From positions 186,001-250,000 of the forward strand of contig NZ_SRXY01000005.1 of NCBI RefSeq assembly GCF_004804335.1: a stretch of 64,000 nucleotides of DNA, read 5' to 3'. Below are positions 1 to 8,823 of the stretch, piece by piece. A model generated the notes under the pieces. It worked only from the letters and a program-made list of their open reading frames with translations. It was not told the origin of the DNA and searched no databases. Source of the stretch: Pacificoceanicola onchidii. Its GTDB lineage: Bacteria; Pseudomonadota; Alphaproteobacteria; Rhodobacterales; Rhodobacteraceae. The translations under genes and the position numbers were made by a program. Within the stretch, counting starts at the first letter, position 1; each line of letters starts with the position of its first letter.

Positions 1-80
1 CCCTGAATGCCTGCGTCTTGCAGCGCTTCCTTGACCTCGTCGAGCTTGAACGGCTTGATGATCGCCTCGATCTTTTTCAT
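1..80 (-). CDS. glnB: Nitrogen regulatory protein P-II (N-terminal fragment, cut by window edge)
   Basis: Only the first 26 codons are inside the window, read right to left from an ATG at 80-78. The peptide begins MKKIEAIIKPFKLDEVK, the near-invariant N-terminus of GlnB/GlnK signal proteins, which sense 2-oxoglutarate and ATP/ADP and control glutamine synthetase adenylylation and NtrB. A purine-rich GGGAAGG lies just upstream of the ATG. It is divergent from the NAD(P)HX repair gene. The fragment cannot separate GlnB from GlnK by itself; GlnB is preferred because no amtB is visible, but the part that would decide is outside the window. Confidence 0.9.
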   Translation of the reverse strand, partial: MKKIEAIIKPFKLDEVKEALQDAGIQ

Positions 81-190
81 GGCCTTCCCGTCTCCTCGTA
101 ATTCGTTTGGACCTGTGCAGATCATTTCTGTCTGGCAGCCACAATCGGATAGGGCCATTCTGGGCCCATGGGAAGTGCTGAAAAATGCGG

Positions 191-240
191 CACGGTCAAA
201 AATTATGCGGAACGCTCAAAAATTGAGCGGAATTGAATCG
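191..240. repeat. Two 18-nt near-identical units, 20 bp apart, upstream of the NAD(P)HX repair gene
   Basis: GTCAAAAATTATGCGGAA (195-212) and CTCAAAAATTGAGCGGAA (215-232) repeat with a 20-bp period; a weaker third unit may start near 177. The second unit contains the perfect hairpin GCTCAA-AAA-TTGAGC. They lie in the 174-bp divergent gap between glnB and the epimerase/dehydratase gene. Two helical turns of spacing would suit a regulator dimer, but this is inference. Confidence 0.45.
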
Positions 241-254
241 CTGAGGTTTGGAAC

Positions 255-1862
255 ATGACAGAATTGCTCACCGCGGCCCAGATGCGGGCGATTGAACAGG
301 CGGCGATCCAAAGCGGCTTCGTGACCGGGCTGGAACTGATGGAACGCGCGGGGCAGGGCGTGGTCGAAGCGGTGTTCGAAGAGTGGCCCGAGCTGGCGGA
401 GGGCACGCGCCGCGCCGTGGTGCTCTGCGGTCCGGGCAACAACGGCGGCGACGGCTTTGTCGTGGCACGATTGCTCAAGGAGCGGGGCTGGACGGTTGAG
501 GTTTTCCTCTATGGCGAGGCGGATCGGCTGCCGCCGGATGCTAAGGTGAATTATGAGCGGTGGGGGGCTTTGGGGGCGGTGCGCGCGCCTGGGTCTGATG
601 GTGTGCCTTCGGTAGGTTGCACATCCGATTTAACAGTCGATGCGATTTTTGGCACGGGATTGACGCGCCCTGTGTCTTTCGGAGAAGACTACGCAGGCAT
701 GGCACTGGAAGAAGACCAAGCCATGCGTGAAAGCACATACCGCGTCGCCATAGATATCCCGAGTGGGGTCTGTGCGGATAGCGGCCGAACACTTGGGTCG
801 CCATTTCTTGCTAATCTGACTGTAACATTTCATGCCAAGAAACGGGGGCATGTGTTGGGGTATGGGCCGGGTTTGTGTGGCCGGCTCAGGGTCGCCGATA
901 TTGGCATTGAGCCCGAGTATCAAAACGCTGCTTTTGCACAGCCTGAGCTGGAAAGGGTGACCGACGGATTTCAGACTTGGAAGAGCGTCTATGGCGCGGA
1001 GAACCTCCAAAAACCCTCTGCCGAAGCGCGCTTTCAGCAAACCCACAAATACACCCACGGCCACGCCCTCATCCTCTCCGGCGGGTTTGGCCGCACCGGC
1101 GCGGCCCGTCTCGCGGCGCGCGGGGCGTTGCGGATTGGGGCGGGGCTTGTGAGCCTTGGCGTGCCGGGATCGGCGCAGATGGAGGTGGCGGCGCAGATCA
1201 CCGCCCTGATGATGATGCGCGTCGACGATGCGGCAGGCTTGGCAGAGGTTTTGGGTGACAAGCGGCTCAACGCGCTGTGTCTCGGGCCGGGCCTGGGTCT
1301 GGAACGGGCTCGGGAGCTGGTGCCGGTTGCGCTGGGGGCAGGCGGGGTGGAACCCCGCCCTACGGTCTTGGACGCAGATGCTCTGAGCGCTTTCGCGGAC
1401 TCGCCCGAAGCGTTGTTCTCAAACCTCCACGAATCCTGCGTGATTACCCCGCATATGGGTGAGTTCGCGCGGCTTTTTCCCGATATCGTGCAGAAATTGA
1501 CCCACACGCCGACCAAAGGCCCGGCTTTTTCCAAGGTTGACGCCGCGCGCGAGGCGGCCAAACGCGCTGGCTGCGTCGTGCTGCTCAAAGGTTCCGACAC
1601 GGTCATCGCCGCACCGGGCGGTCGCGCCTCGATCAATGCCGCCGTCTATGAGCGCGCCGCGCCTTGGCTTGCCACAGCGGGGTCCGGCGACGTTCTGGCC
1701 GGGTTCATCACCGGTCTGCTTGCGCGGGGTTTTGACCCCATGCAGGCCGCGGAAACCGCCGCATGGTTGCACGTCGAATGTGCGCGCAGTTTCGGGCCGG
1801 GTTTGATCGCGGAAGATCTTCCTGAAGAACTCCCGAAGGTGTTTCAGGCCAACGGTCTGTAG
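255..1862 (+). CDS. nnr: Bifunctional ADP-dependent NAD(P)H-hydrate dehydratase / NAD(P)H-hydrate epimerase
   Basis: This cytoplasmic enzyme repairs NAD(P)HX, the hydrated form of NAD(P)H. The N-terminal YjeF_N epimerase domain (about residues 1-220) shows CGPGNNGGDGFVVARLL and AVDAIFGTGL-type motifs. The C-terminal carbohydrate-kinase-like dehydratase domain (about 255-530) has LCLGPGLGL, VLDADALSAF, ITPHMGEFARL and ATAGSGDVLAGFI, the last carrying the catalytic Asp. The length of 535 residues is normal for the fusion. The ATG at 255 begins MTELLTAAQMRAIE, a typical start. The stretch at about 600-1000 is visibly less GC-rich than its flanks. It is divergent from glnB. Confidence 0.95.
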   Translation: MTELLTAAQMRAIEQAAIQSGFVTGLELMERAGQGVVEAVFEEWPELAEGTRRAVVLCGPGNNGGDGFVVARLLKERGWTVEVFLYGEADRLPPDAKVNYERWGALGAVRAPGSDGVPSVGCTSDLTVDAIFGTGLTRPVSFGEDYAGMALEEDQAMRESTYRVAIDIPSGVCADSGRTLGSPFLANLTVTFHAKKRGHVLGYGPGLCGRLRVADIGIEPEYQNAAFAQPELERVTDGFQTWKSVYGAENLQKPSAEARFQQTHKYTHGHALILSGGFGRTGAARLAARGALRIGAGLVSLGVPGSAQMEVAAQITALMMMRVDDAAGLAEVLGDKRLNALCLGPGLGLERARELVPVALGAGGVEPRPTVLDADALSAFADSPEALFSNLHESCVITPHMGEFARLFPDIVQKLTHTPTKGPAFSKVDAAREAAKRAGCVVLLKGSDTVIAAPGGRASINAAVYERAAPWLATAGSGDVLAGFITGLLARGFDPMQAAETAAWLHVECARSFGPGLIAEDLPEELPKVFQANGL

Positions 1863-1941
1863 GCCGGGGCTGTGCCCCGGCGCCCGAAAAGCAAAAGGCG
1901 GCCCGTTCGGACCGCCGATCCTGGCGCGCAGTTCTGGTGGA

Positions 1942-2418
1942 TCAGAGCAGGCTGCCGGACGCCACTTCCAAACCGTCCGCATATAGGATGTGCGGCGTGT
2001 CGAAGACCAGCTCGACCATTTCGGCCTCATACTCTTCGGTCTCGCGCACGAACTCGCCATCCACGAGGCGCTCCGCCGCGACAAGCGCCGGGGCCCCGCC
2101 AAAGAGCGCATCCGCGCGCCAGTCGCGGATCAGAACCTCCTGCGTGGCAGAGAGGATCACGTCGCGGTCCGGGCGGGCGTTGCCGAGCGAGCCGGCCTTG
2201 ATGGAGATGCCGCGCAAGGTGCGGGTGCTGCGGCGCACGTCGCGCACAATCGCGGTGCCGCTGTCCCGGGTGATGACCCGGTCCCCGGCGGAGATGAACT
2301 CGACCGGCAGCGCGCCGTCGAGGGTCAACACCACGGTTCCGGCCACAAGCGCGTTGTGTCCTTGCCGACTGTCCCGGCTTCCGCTCCGGACGCTTTTTTC
2401 AATGATATCAAAAGCCAT
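1942..2418 (-). CDS. Short Hint (hedgehog/intein) domain protein lacking the nucleophile
   Basis: A protein of 158 residues from the ATG at 2418 (MAFDIIEKS), preceded by AGGACAGGA. Almost the whole protein is a Hint_2-type domain as found in many Rhodobacteraceae proteins: VEFISAGDRVITRDSG, a DVILSATQEVLI block standing where SPQHRLL-like sequence is usual, and ALFGGAPALVAAERLVDG. The usual CF(T/L)AGT entry motif is replaced by LVAGTVVLT, so the Cys/Ser needed for autoprocessing is missing. No adhesin or calcium-binding repeat region precedes the domain. An open frame continues upstream to 2655, but its composition looks non-coding. Function is unknown. Confidence 0.75.
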   Translation of the reverse strand: MAFDIIEKSVRSGSRDSRQGHNALVAGTVVLTLDGALPVEFISAGDRVITRDSGTAIVRDVRRSTRTLRGISIKAGSLGNARPDRDVILSATQEVLIRDWRADALFGGAPALVAAERLVDGEFVRETEEYEAEMVELVFDTPHILYADGLEVASGSLL

Positions 2419-2769
2419 GCTGCGCCGTCCTGTCCTCGTCTCTGCCTCGGTTTTTGTCCAAGGATTACGGCGCGAATGCGCCTTTGTCGCGCTCATTTCG
2501 TGCGAGCGGGGCGCATCCATGCCTGATTGAGTCTTTTGCGCATCACGTGGCCTGCGGCGCATCGAAGGGCCGGTCATGGGCGGTTTTGCAGGGCGATTGG
2601 GCATGAAAAGACCAGCCTGTGGGAGAGCCGTCAGAGCATGCGGCGCCTGCGCCAAGATCAGGTTAACAGCGCCTTTGGTCTTTGCTGCAATTTGATTTGA
2701 TTTTTCCTCTCGCCCTCCCGGACGGGCTTTGCTAGACAGCCACCTGCCCGGGGACGCTTCGGGCCGGAT
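2419..2769. other. Intergenic stretch between the Hint gene and tRNA-Leu
   Basis: About 350 bases with no gene I can support. A minus-strand open frame runs through it in phase with the Hint gene, but its Arg/Lys/Pro-rich sequence resembles random GC-rich coding. The last 90 bases are T-rich and pyrimidine-rich, ending in CTTTGCTAGACAGCC, and probably hold the tRNA promoter, though I see no clean -35. Confidence 0.5.
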
Positions 2770-2854
2770 GCGGGTGTGGCGAAATTGGTAGACGCACCAG
2801 ATTTAGGTTCTGGCGCCGCAAGGCGTGGGGGTTCAAGTCCCTCCACCCGCACCA
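2770..2854 (+). tRNA. tRNA-Leu (anticodon TAG)
   Basis: The acceptor stem GCGGGTG (2770-2776) pairs with CACCCGC (2844-2850), followed by discriminator A and an encoded CCA (2852-2854). The anticodon stem CCAGA/TCTGG encloses the loop TTTAGGT, with anticodon TAG at 2804-2806. A class II variable arm follows, and the T-arm shows GGTTCAAGTCC. The 85-nt length fits a leucine tRNA. It is the only tRNA in the window, 159 bp upstream of the tetronate operon. Confidence 0.97.
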
Positions 2855-3013
2855 ACTTGCAGACTTTCCAACCGCAAGATGCCTGATCCTGAGGTCCAGC
2901 AGAACCCGGGCCGGATGCCCCGGTTTGCCTGCGCTTTGGCTGCATTTGGTTTGACACGCGCGTGAGAAAGCGTAAGCGGTAGCGGTAACAATGCGGCTTG
3001 GGAGGGGTCATTC

Positions 3014-3919
3014 ATGGGCAAATCATGCATATCGGCGGTCATTGGGCTTGGCTCAATGGGCTACGGCATTGCCAAATCGCATCTTGCGGGCGGGCTCACC
3101 TGCCACGGCTTTGACATCAACCCGGAGACAACGGCGCGATTTGTGGCCGATGGCGGGGCGCAGGGCAGTTTGGCGGATATTGCCGGAACGCTGGATGCGG
3201 TCACGGTGGTGGTGCTGAACGCGGCACAGACCGAAAGCGTCCTGTTCGGCGAGGACGGCGTTGTGCCGTTGCTGAAGCCCGGCGCGGTGGTTCTGGCCTG
3301 TGCCACGGTGCCCCCGGATTTTGCCCGCGCCATGGCCGCGCGCTGTGCGGAACAGGGCGTGCATTATCTTGATGCGCCGATCAGCGGCGGATCGGTCAAG
3401 GCGGCGAACGGGCAGCTTTCGATCATGGCCTCCGGAACGCCCGAGGCGTTCGCAGCGGCGGGGCCGGTGCTGGAGGCCTGCGCCGAGACGGTGTTTGAGC
3501 TGGGCAATAAAGCCGGGGCGGGCAGCGCGATGAAGGCGGTCAACCAGTTGCTCGCCGGGGTGCATATCGCGGCCATGGCAGAGGCGTTGACCTTTGGCAT
3601 GACCCAGGGCGTCGCGCCGGAGAAGTTCGTCGAGGTGATCTCGAAATGCGCGGGCTCCAGCTGGATGCTGGAAAACCGCGCGCCGCATATCGTGGCCGGG
3701 GATTACACGCCGCACAGTTCGGTGAACATCTGGCCGAAGGATCTGGGCATCGTGCTCGACATCGCCAAATCCGCGCAGTTCAGTGCGCCGATCACCGCTG
3801 CCGCGCTTCAGCAATATCTGGCGGCGCAGGGCATGGGGCTGGGCGGCGAGGATGACGCCGCCGTGGCGAAGGTCTACGCCCGCAATGCCGGGCTGACGCT
3901 TCCGGGAGAAGAGGCATGA
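3014..3919 (+). CDS. ltnD: L-threonate dehydrogenase-type NAD(P)-dependent oxidoreductase
   Basis: A beta-hydroxyacid dehydrogenase of 301 residues. The N-terminal Rossmann motif is VIGLGSMGYGIAKS (residues about 9-22). The substrate-binding signature is DAPISGGSVKAANGQLSIM, with the catalytic Lys in GSAMKAVNQLL. In the family, LtnD oxidises L-threonate to 2-oxo-tetronate. The assignment rests mainly on context: the gene is followed, with ATGA overlaps, by the kinase, aldolase and isomerase of the acid-sugar (tetronate) pathway. A D-threonate or erythronate substrate is possible. GGAGGGG precedes the ATG. Confidence 0.88.
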   Translation: MGKSCISAVIGLGSMGYGIAKSHLAGGLTCHGFDINPETTARFVADGGAQGSLADIAGTLDAVTVVVLNAAQTESVLFGEDGVVPLLKPGAVVLACATVPPDFARAMAARCAEQGVHYLDAPISGGSVKAANGQLSIMASGTPEAFAAAGPVLEACAETVFELGNKAGAGSAMKAVNQLLAGVHIAAMAEALTFGMTQGVAPEKFVEVISKCAGSSWMLENRAPHIVAGDYTPHSSVNIWPKDLGIVLDIAKSAQFSAPITAAALQQYLAAQGMGLGGEDDAAVAKVYARNAGLTLPGEEA

Positions 3920-5154
3920 AGCTGGGCTGTATCGGGGACGATTTCACCGGCTCGTCCGACCTTGCCAACACGTTGGCCAAAGGCGGCATGCGGGTGGTGC
4001 AATACTCCGGCACGCCAACCGGGGATGCGGGGGCGGATGTAGAGGCGGGGGTTGTGGCGCTCAAGTCCCGCTCGATTGACCCGCAGGAGGCCGTGCGGCT
4101 GTCGCTTGAAGCGCTCGATTGGTTGCTGTCTCAGGGCTGTGAGCAGATCTTTTTCAAATATTGCTCCACTTTCGATTCCACCGTAGAGGGCAATATCGGC
4201 CCGGTGGCGGATGCGTTGGCTGATGCGCTGAATGCGCGGAAAGTCATTGTCTGCCCGGCGTTTCCGGGGACCGGGCGCTCGGTCTATCAGGGGCATCTGT
4301 TCGTCAAGGACATGCTCCTGAGCGAAAGCGGGATGCAGAACCATCCGCTCACCCCGATGACCGATGCGGACCTGCGCCGTTGGCTGACGCCGCAGACCAC
4401 AGGCACCGTGGGCCATGTTGCCGCGCAGGCGGTGTTTGCCGGGGCAAACGCCATTGCGGCGGGGCTCGAAGAAGAGGATGCCAAGGGGCACCGGCTGATC
4501 GTGGTGGATGCGATCCGGGACGAAGACCTGATGGAGATTGGCCGCGCGGCCAAGGGCCTGCCGCTGATCACTGGCGGCTCGGGCGTGGCTTTGGGCTTGC
4601 CCGCGAATTTCGGCTGCACGGCGGGGGATGCGCCCTGGACCGGGCAGGCGGGCCGAGCGGTGGCGCTTTCGGGTTCCTGTTCCATTGCCACGCGGGCGCA
4701 GGTGGAAAAACACAAGGCGCAAAGCCCTGCGCGGGAGGTGCGTGCGGCGGATGTGCTGGAAGGGCGCGTCACGGCCGAAGACCTGACGGACTGGGCACTG
4801 GCGCAGGACGGTCTGCCGCTGATCTACACCTCCGCCGATCCCGAGACCGTCAAGCAGGTGCAGGCACATTACGGACGTGAGACCGCCTCGGAGGCGCTGG
4901 AGGGGCTCTTTGCCGAGGTCGCCCGGCAGTGCGTCGCGCGGGGCGTGACCCGTGTGATCACCGCAGGCGGCGAGACCTCCGGCGCGATTGTCGAAGGGCT
5001 GTCGCTGGATACGCTGGAGATCGGGCCAGAGATTGATCCGGGCGTGCCGGCTTTGCGGGCGGGGCCTGCTCTGGTTGTGGCCCTGAAGTCCGGCAACTTC
5101 GGGGCGGAAGACTTTTTTGCCAAAGCAAACAGACTGCTGGAAGGGCTGACATGA
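3916..5154 (+). CDS. otnK: 3-oxo-tetronate kinase (four-carbon acid sugar kinase family)
   Basis: A protein of 412 residues starting MKLGCIGDDFTGSSDLANTL, the signature of the DUF1537 four-carbon acid sugar kinases. The N-terminal substrate domain includes KYCSTFDSTVEGNIGP and CPAFPGTGRSVYQGHLF. The C-terminal nucleotide-binding domain ends around TRVITAGGETSGAIV and LKSGNFGAEDFF. OtnK phosphorylates 3-oxo-tetronate at C4 before decarboxylation. The start overlaps the dehydrogenase stop as ATGA, and its stop overlaps the next start in the same way, showing translational coupling. Confidence 0.93.
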   Translation: MKLGCIGDDFTGSSDLANTLAKGGMRVVQYSGTPTGDAGADVEAGVVALKSRSIDPQEAVRLSLEALDWLLSQGCEQIFFKYCSTFDSTVEGNIGPVADALADALNARKVIVCPAFPGTGRSVYQGHLFVKDMLLSESGMQNHPLTPMTDADLRRWLTPQTTGTVGHVAAQAVFAGANAIAAGLEEEDAKGHRLIVVDAIRDEDLMEIGRAAKGLPLITGGSGVALGLPANFGCTAGDAPWTGQAGRAVALSGSCSIATRAQVEKHKAQSPAREVRAADVLEGRVTAEDLTDWALAQDGLPLIYTSADPETVKQVQAHYGRETASEALEGLFAEVARQCVARGVTRVITAGGETSGAIVEGLSLDTLEIGPEIDPGVPALRAGPALVVALKSGNFGAEDFFAKANRLLEGLT

Positions 5155-5795
5155 GCGAAACCGCACTCCGAGAACAAATCTGCGTCCTGTCAAAGTCGCT
5201 CTTTGATCGCGGCCTGACCCATGGCAGCACCGGCAATATTTCGGCCCGGACCGAAGATGGCGGGCTGCTGGTCTCGCCCACGGGGACAAGCTTTGGGCGG
5301 CTGGATCCGGACCGGCTTGCCCGGTTTGATGCCTCCGGTGCCCATATCGGCGGCGACAAGCCGACGAAGGAAATGCCGCTGCATATGGCGTTTTATGACA
5401 CGCGGCGCGCGGCGGGTGCGGTGGTGCACCTGCATTCCCCCTATTGCGTGGCGCTTTCGATGCTGCCCGCAGATGAGAACGATTTCCTGCCCGCGCTGAC
5501 CCCTTACGGGATCATGCTTTTGGGCCGGGTCAAGCTCTTGCCGTTTTTCCTGCCCGGCGATCCGGCGATGGGCGAGGCGGTGCGTGCGCTTGGTGGCAAA
5601 CGTGCGGCGGTGATGCTGGCCAATCACGGCTCTGTCGTAGCGGGCAAGGACGTGCAGACCGCGTGCAACGCCATCGAAGAGATGGAAGCCACGGCGCAGC
5701 TGGCCATGATGACGCGCGGCATGAACCCGCGCGGGCTGACCTCGGATCAGGTGCAGGCGCTGGTGGCCAAGTACAACGTGGAGTGGGACGATTGA
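5151..5795 (+). CDS. otnC: 3-oxo-tetronate 4-phosphate decarboxylase (class II aldolase family)
   Basis: A protein of 214 residues with the class II aldolase/adducin fold. It shows the N-terminal GLTHGSTGNISARTEDG motif and the zinc-binding HLHSPYCVALS, with a further metal His in LANHGSVVAGKD. In the tetronate pathway OtnC decarboxylates 3-oxo-tetronate 4-phosphate to dihydroxyacetone phosphate, feeding glycolysis. It sits third in the coupled operon; its TGA at 5793-5795 overlaps a TTG start of the next gene. Fuculose-phosphate aldolase-like activity is the alternative, but the neighbours argue for OtnC. Confidence 0.9.
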   Translation: MSETALREQICVLSKSLFDRGLTHGSTGNISARTEDGGLLVSPTGTSFGRLDPDRLARFDASGAHIGGDKPTKEMPLHMAFYDTRRAAGAVVHLHSPYCVALSMLPADENDFLPALTPYGIMLLGRVKLLPFFLPGDPAMGEAVRALGGKRAAVMLANHGSVVAGKDVQTACNAIEEMEATAQLAMMTRGMNPRGLTSDQVQALVAKYNVEWDD

Positions 5796-6553
5796 GACAG
5801 TTCTCCGCCAACCTTGGGTTCCTGTGGCAGGAGCTCAGCCTGCCCGATGCCATCCTCGCCGCCAAAGCCGCCGGTTTTGAGGCGGTTGAATGCCATTGGC
5901 CGTATGAGACGCCCGCCGCCGAGACAAAGGCCGCGCTGGAGGAAACGGGCCTGCCCATGCTTGGCCTCAACACCCTGCGCGGCAATCCCGGCGAAAACGG
6001 GCTCAGCGCCTTGCCGGGGCGCGAGGCAGAGGCCCGCGCCGCAATTGATCAGGCGCTGGACTACGCGCGCCAGATCGGGGCAGGGGCGGTGCATGTCATG
6101 GCGGGCTTTTCTGAAGGGCAGGCGGCGCATGAGAGTTTTGTCGCCAACCTGCGTTATGCCGCCGATCAGGCCGGGGAGATCACGATCCTGATCGAGCCGC
6201 TCAACCGCCATGATGCGCCCGGCTATTTCCTGACCATCACGGATCAGGCCGTGGCGATCATCGCAGAGGTGGACCGGGCGAATGTCCGGCTGATGTTTGA
6301 TTGCTATCACGTGGGCCGCACCGAAGGGGATGTGATCACCCGGTTCGAGGCGCTGCAAAACCTCATCGGCCATGTGCAATTCGCCTCCGTACCGGAGCGC
6401 GGCGCGCCGGATCGGGGAGAGCTGAACTACGCGCAAATCTTTGCCCGGATCGAGGCCGCCGGATGGACGCGGCCCCTGGGCGCGGAATACAAGCCCGGCG
6501 GGCCAACGGAGGAAAGCCTGCACTGGATGGCGGCCTTGCGCAAAAGCACATGA
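5792..6553 (+). CDS. otnI: 2-oxo-tetronate isomerase (hydroxypyruvate isomerase-like)
   Basis: A TIM-barrel protein of the xylose isomerase-like family, 253 residues from a TTG at 5792 (MRQFSANLGFLWQE after initiation). This start overlaps the otnC stop as TTGA and places the conserved FSANLGFLW strand at the N-terminus; a longer in-frame start at 5663 would lie deep inside otnC and gives non-family sequence. Metal and substrate residues occur in ILIEPLNRHDAPGYFLT, LMFDCYHVGRTEGD and LGAEYKPGGPTEE. OtnI interconverts 2-oxo- and 3-oxo-tetronate, linking LtnD to OtnK. It is the last gene of the operon. Confidence 0.88.
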   Translation: MRQFSANLGFLWQELSLPDAILAAKAAGFEAVECHWPYETPAAETKAALEETGLPMLGLNTLRGNPGENGLSALPGREAEARAAIDQALDYARQIGAGAVHVMAGFSEGQAAHESFVANLRYAADQAGEITILIEPLNRHDAPGYFLTITDQAVAIIAEVDRANVRLMFDCYHVGRTEGDVITRFEALQNLIGHVQFASVPERGAPDRGELNYAQIFARIEAAGWTRPLGAEYKPGGPTEESLHWMAALRKST

Positions 6554-6657
6554 ATCACCTTGCGCCGCACCCGTCTCACGCTTAGAAGAACCCAGATTTT
6601 GAACCCGGGGCGGTCGCATCGAGGCGGGCCCGTGCCGAAGAGGATAAAGAGGAAAAC

Positions 6658-7989
6658 ATGCAGGTCACCGAGACTCTGAACGACGGTCTGAAGCGCGCCT
6701 ATGCGATCACCGTGACGGCCGCCGAGCTTGACGACAAGGTCAACGAAAAGCTGGTCGAGGCGCAGCCCGAAGTCGAAATGAAAGGCTTCCGCAAGGGCAA
6801 GGTCCCGATGCCGCTGCTGAAAAAGCAGTTCGGCCAGCGCCTGCTTGGCGAGTCGATGCAGGAAGTCATCGACGGCGCGATGAACAAACATTTCGAAGAC
6901 AGCGGCGATCGCCCGGCGCTCCAGCCCGAGGTCAAGATGACCAACGAGGACTGGAAAGAAGGCGACGACGTGGAAGTGACCATGTCCTACGAGGCGCTCC
7001 CCGAGGTGCCCGAGGTCGACTTCTCCGGCATCAAGGTCGAGAAGCTGGTGACCAAGGCGGACGATGCGTCCGTTGACGAAGCGTTGGCCGATCTCGCCAA
7101 GACCGCGCAGAACTTCGAAGACCGCGCCGAAGGCGAAGCCGCCGAAGATGGCGACCAGGTTGTGTTCGACTTCCTCGGCAAGGTGGACGGCGAAGCGTTT
7201 GACGGCGGTTCCGCCGAAGACTACCCGCTGGTTCTGGGCTCCGGCTCCTTCATCCCGGGCTTCGAAGAGCAGCTTGTTGGTGCCAAGGCCGGTGAAGAGA
7301 AGAACGTCGAAGTGACCTTCCCCGAAGAATACGGTGCCGAGAACCTCGCCGGCAAAGCCGCCGTGTTCGAGTGCAAGATCAAAGGCGTGAAGGCCCCGGC
7401 CGAAGCCGAGATCAACGATGAGCTGGCCACCAAGTTCGGTGCCGAAGATCTCGACGCGCTGAAAGGTCAGATCCGTGAGCGTCTCGAAGCCGAATACGTG
7501 GGCGCGGCCCGCGCGGTGATGAAGCGCTCTTTGCTCGACGAGCTGGACGGCCTTGTCTCCTTTGACCTGCCGCCGAGCCTCGTGGAAGCAGAAGCCAAGC
7601 AGATCGCGCATCAGCTCTACCACGAGGAAAACCCGGAAGACACCGGCCACGATCACGGTGAGATCGAGCCGACCGAAGAGCACAACAAGCTCGCCGAGCG
7701 CCGCGTGCGCCTTGGCCTGCTGCTCGCCGAGATCGGTCAGAAAGCTGAGGTCGAAGTGTCCGACGCCGAGATGACCCAGGCGATCATGAACCAGGCCCGC
7801 CAGTACCCGGGCCAGGAACGCGCCTTCTTCGACTACGTGCGCCAGAACCCGCAGATGCAGCAGCAGCTGCGCGCGCCGATCTTTGAAGACAAGGTGATCG
7901 ACCACATCGCCGAAGGGGCCGAAGTGTCCGAGAAAGAGGTCTCCAAGGACGATCTCCAGAAGGCCGTGGAAGCGCTCGACGAAGAGTAA
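6658..7989 (+). CDS. tig: Trigger factor (ribosome-associated chaperone / prolyl isomerase)
   Basis: A protein of 443 residues in the standard three-domain order. The N-terminal ribosome-binding domain contains the signature [17 protein letters not shown] (residues about 42-58). The central FKBP-type domain (about 150-245) has [20 protein letters not shown]. The long helical C-terminal chaperone region ends in acidic residues. It binds L23 at the exit tunnel and assists nascent chains. Codon use is strongly biased, as expected for an abundant protein. A purine-rich leader (AGAGGAAAAC) precedes the ATG and a strong terminator follows within 25 bases, so it is probably monocistronic. Confidence 0.97.
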   Translation: MQVTETLNDGLKRAYAITVTAAELDDKVNEKLVEAQPEVEMKGFRKGKVPMPLLKKQFGQRLLGESMQEVIDGAMNKHFEDSGDRPALQPEVKMTNEDWKEGDDVEVTMSYEALPEVPEVDFSGIKVEKLVTKADDASVDEALADLAKTAQNFEDRAEGEAAEDGDQVVFDFLGKVDGEAFDGGSAEDYPLVLGSGSFIPGFEEQLVGAKAGEEKNVEVTFPEEYGAENLAGKAAVFECKIKGVKAPAEAEINDELATKFGAEDLDALKGQIRERLEAEYVGAARAVMKRSLLDELDGLVSFDLPPSLVEAEAKQIAHQLYHEENPEDTGHDHGEIEPTEEHNKLAERRVRLGLLLAEIGQKAEVEVSDAEMTQAIMNQARQYPGQERAFFDYVRQNPQMQQQLRAPIFEDKVIDHIAEGAEVSEKEVSKDDLQKAVEALDEE

Positions 7990-8011
7990 TCTTCCCGATC
8001 AGACCAACGGA

Positions 8012-8040
8012 AAAGCCGTCCTTCGGGGCGGCTTTTTTGT
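8012..8040 (+). terminator. Rho-independent terminator of tig
   Basis: AAGCCGTCC-TTCG-GGGCGGCTT forms a 9-bp stem with one G-T pair and a TTCG tetraloop, followed by six T residues, 25 bases after the tig stop. Confidence 0.92.
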
Positions 8041-8111
8041 GTCCGGTGGCAAGGGGAGAGCGCCGCGAGACAGCGCCGAAGGCGTGGTGAGCAATCCGGG
8101 AAGCGCCCAAC

Positions 8112-8152
8112 AAAAAACCGCCGCGCAGAACCCTGCGCGGCGGTCTGTTTTT
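8112..8152. terminator. Bidirectional terminator downstream of rplI
   Basis: CCGCCGCGCAG-AACC-CTGCGCGGCGG (8118-8143) is a perfect 11-bp stem. On the minus strand it is followed by a T6 run (AAAAAA at 8112-8117), ending the rpsF-rpsR-rplI transcript; on the plus strand TCTGTTTTT follows. Confidence 0.9.
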
Positions 8153-8184
8153 CGCAATCCCGGATCAGAACCGGCGAAAGCCGA

Positions 8185-8811
8185 TCAGTTCTCGTCGTCT
8201 GCGGCTTCGGCGGCGCGGCCTTCCGGGGTCTCGACCAGGTCGGAGTCCTCGTCAGCGGCGGAGCCGATGTCGTCAAACAGTTCGGAGATTTCGAACTCGG
8301 CCTGTGCTTCTTCTTCTGCGGCCAGTTCCTGGATGGACTTGCCGGAAGCCTGAAGCTCCGCTTCCTCGGGGGAGCGGGCGACGTTCAGTTCGATGGTGAC
8401 CATCACTTCGGGGTGCAGGTGGATTTCCAGAGTGTGCAGACCCAGAACCTTGATCGGCTGGCGGATGATGACCTGCTTGCGGTCGAGCGAGAAGCCCTCG
8501 GCCGTTGCAGTTTCCGCAGCGTCACGGGTGGTGACGGAGCCGTAGAGGTTGCCGCCATCGGAAGCCTGACGAATCACGACGAACTGCTGGCCGTCCAGCT
8601 TTTCGCCCAGTGCTTCGGCTTCTTTCTTGGTTTCCAGGTTGCGTGCTTCGAGCTGGGCTTTCTGAGCTTCGAAGGAGGCGATGTTCTCCTTGGAGGCGGT
8701 CAGGGCCTTGCCCTGCAGCAGCAGGAAGTTGCGGGCGTAACCGGGCTTGACGTCAACGACGTCGCCCATCTGGCCGAGCTTGGCCACGCGTTCGAGAAGG
8801 ATAACTTGCAT
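8185..8811 (-). CDS. rplI: 50S ribosomal protein L9
   Basis: A protein of 208 residues beginning [19 protein letters not shown] with the L9 signature [14 protein letters not shown]. The N-terminal rRNA-binding domain, a long connecting helix and the C-terminal domain are in the usual order. The C-terminus carries an extra acidic Glu/Asp/Ala-rich tail of about 50 residues beyond the ~150-residue bacterial norm, common in Rhodobacteraceae. It is the last gene of the S6-S18-L9 operon, 12 bp after rpsR. Confidence 0.97.
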   Translation of the reverse strand: MQVILLERVAKLGQMGDVVDVKPGYARNFLLLQGKALTASKENIASFEAQKAQLEARNLETKKEAEALGEKLDGQQFVVIRQASDGGNLYGSVTTRDAAETATAEGFSLDRKQVIIRQPIKVLGLHTLEIHLHPEVMVTIELNVARSPEEAELQASGKSIQELAAEEEAQAEFEISELFDDIGSAADEDSDLVETPEGRAAEAADDEN

Positions 8812-8823
8812 GTCAGTCGCTCC

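Noticed and set aside
2658-3011. Minus-strand frame across tRNA-Leu
   Set aside because: It reads through the tRNA and has no ribosome site or family pattern.
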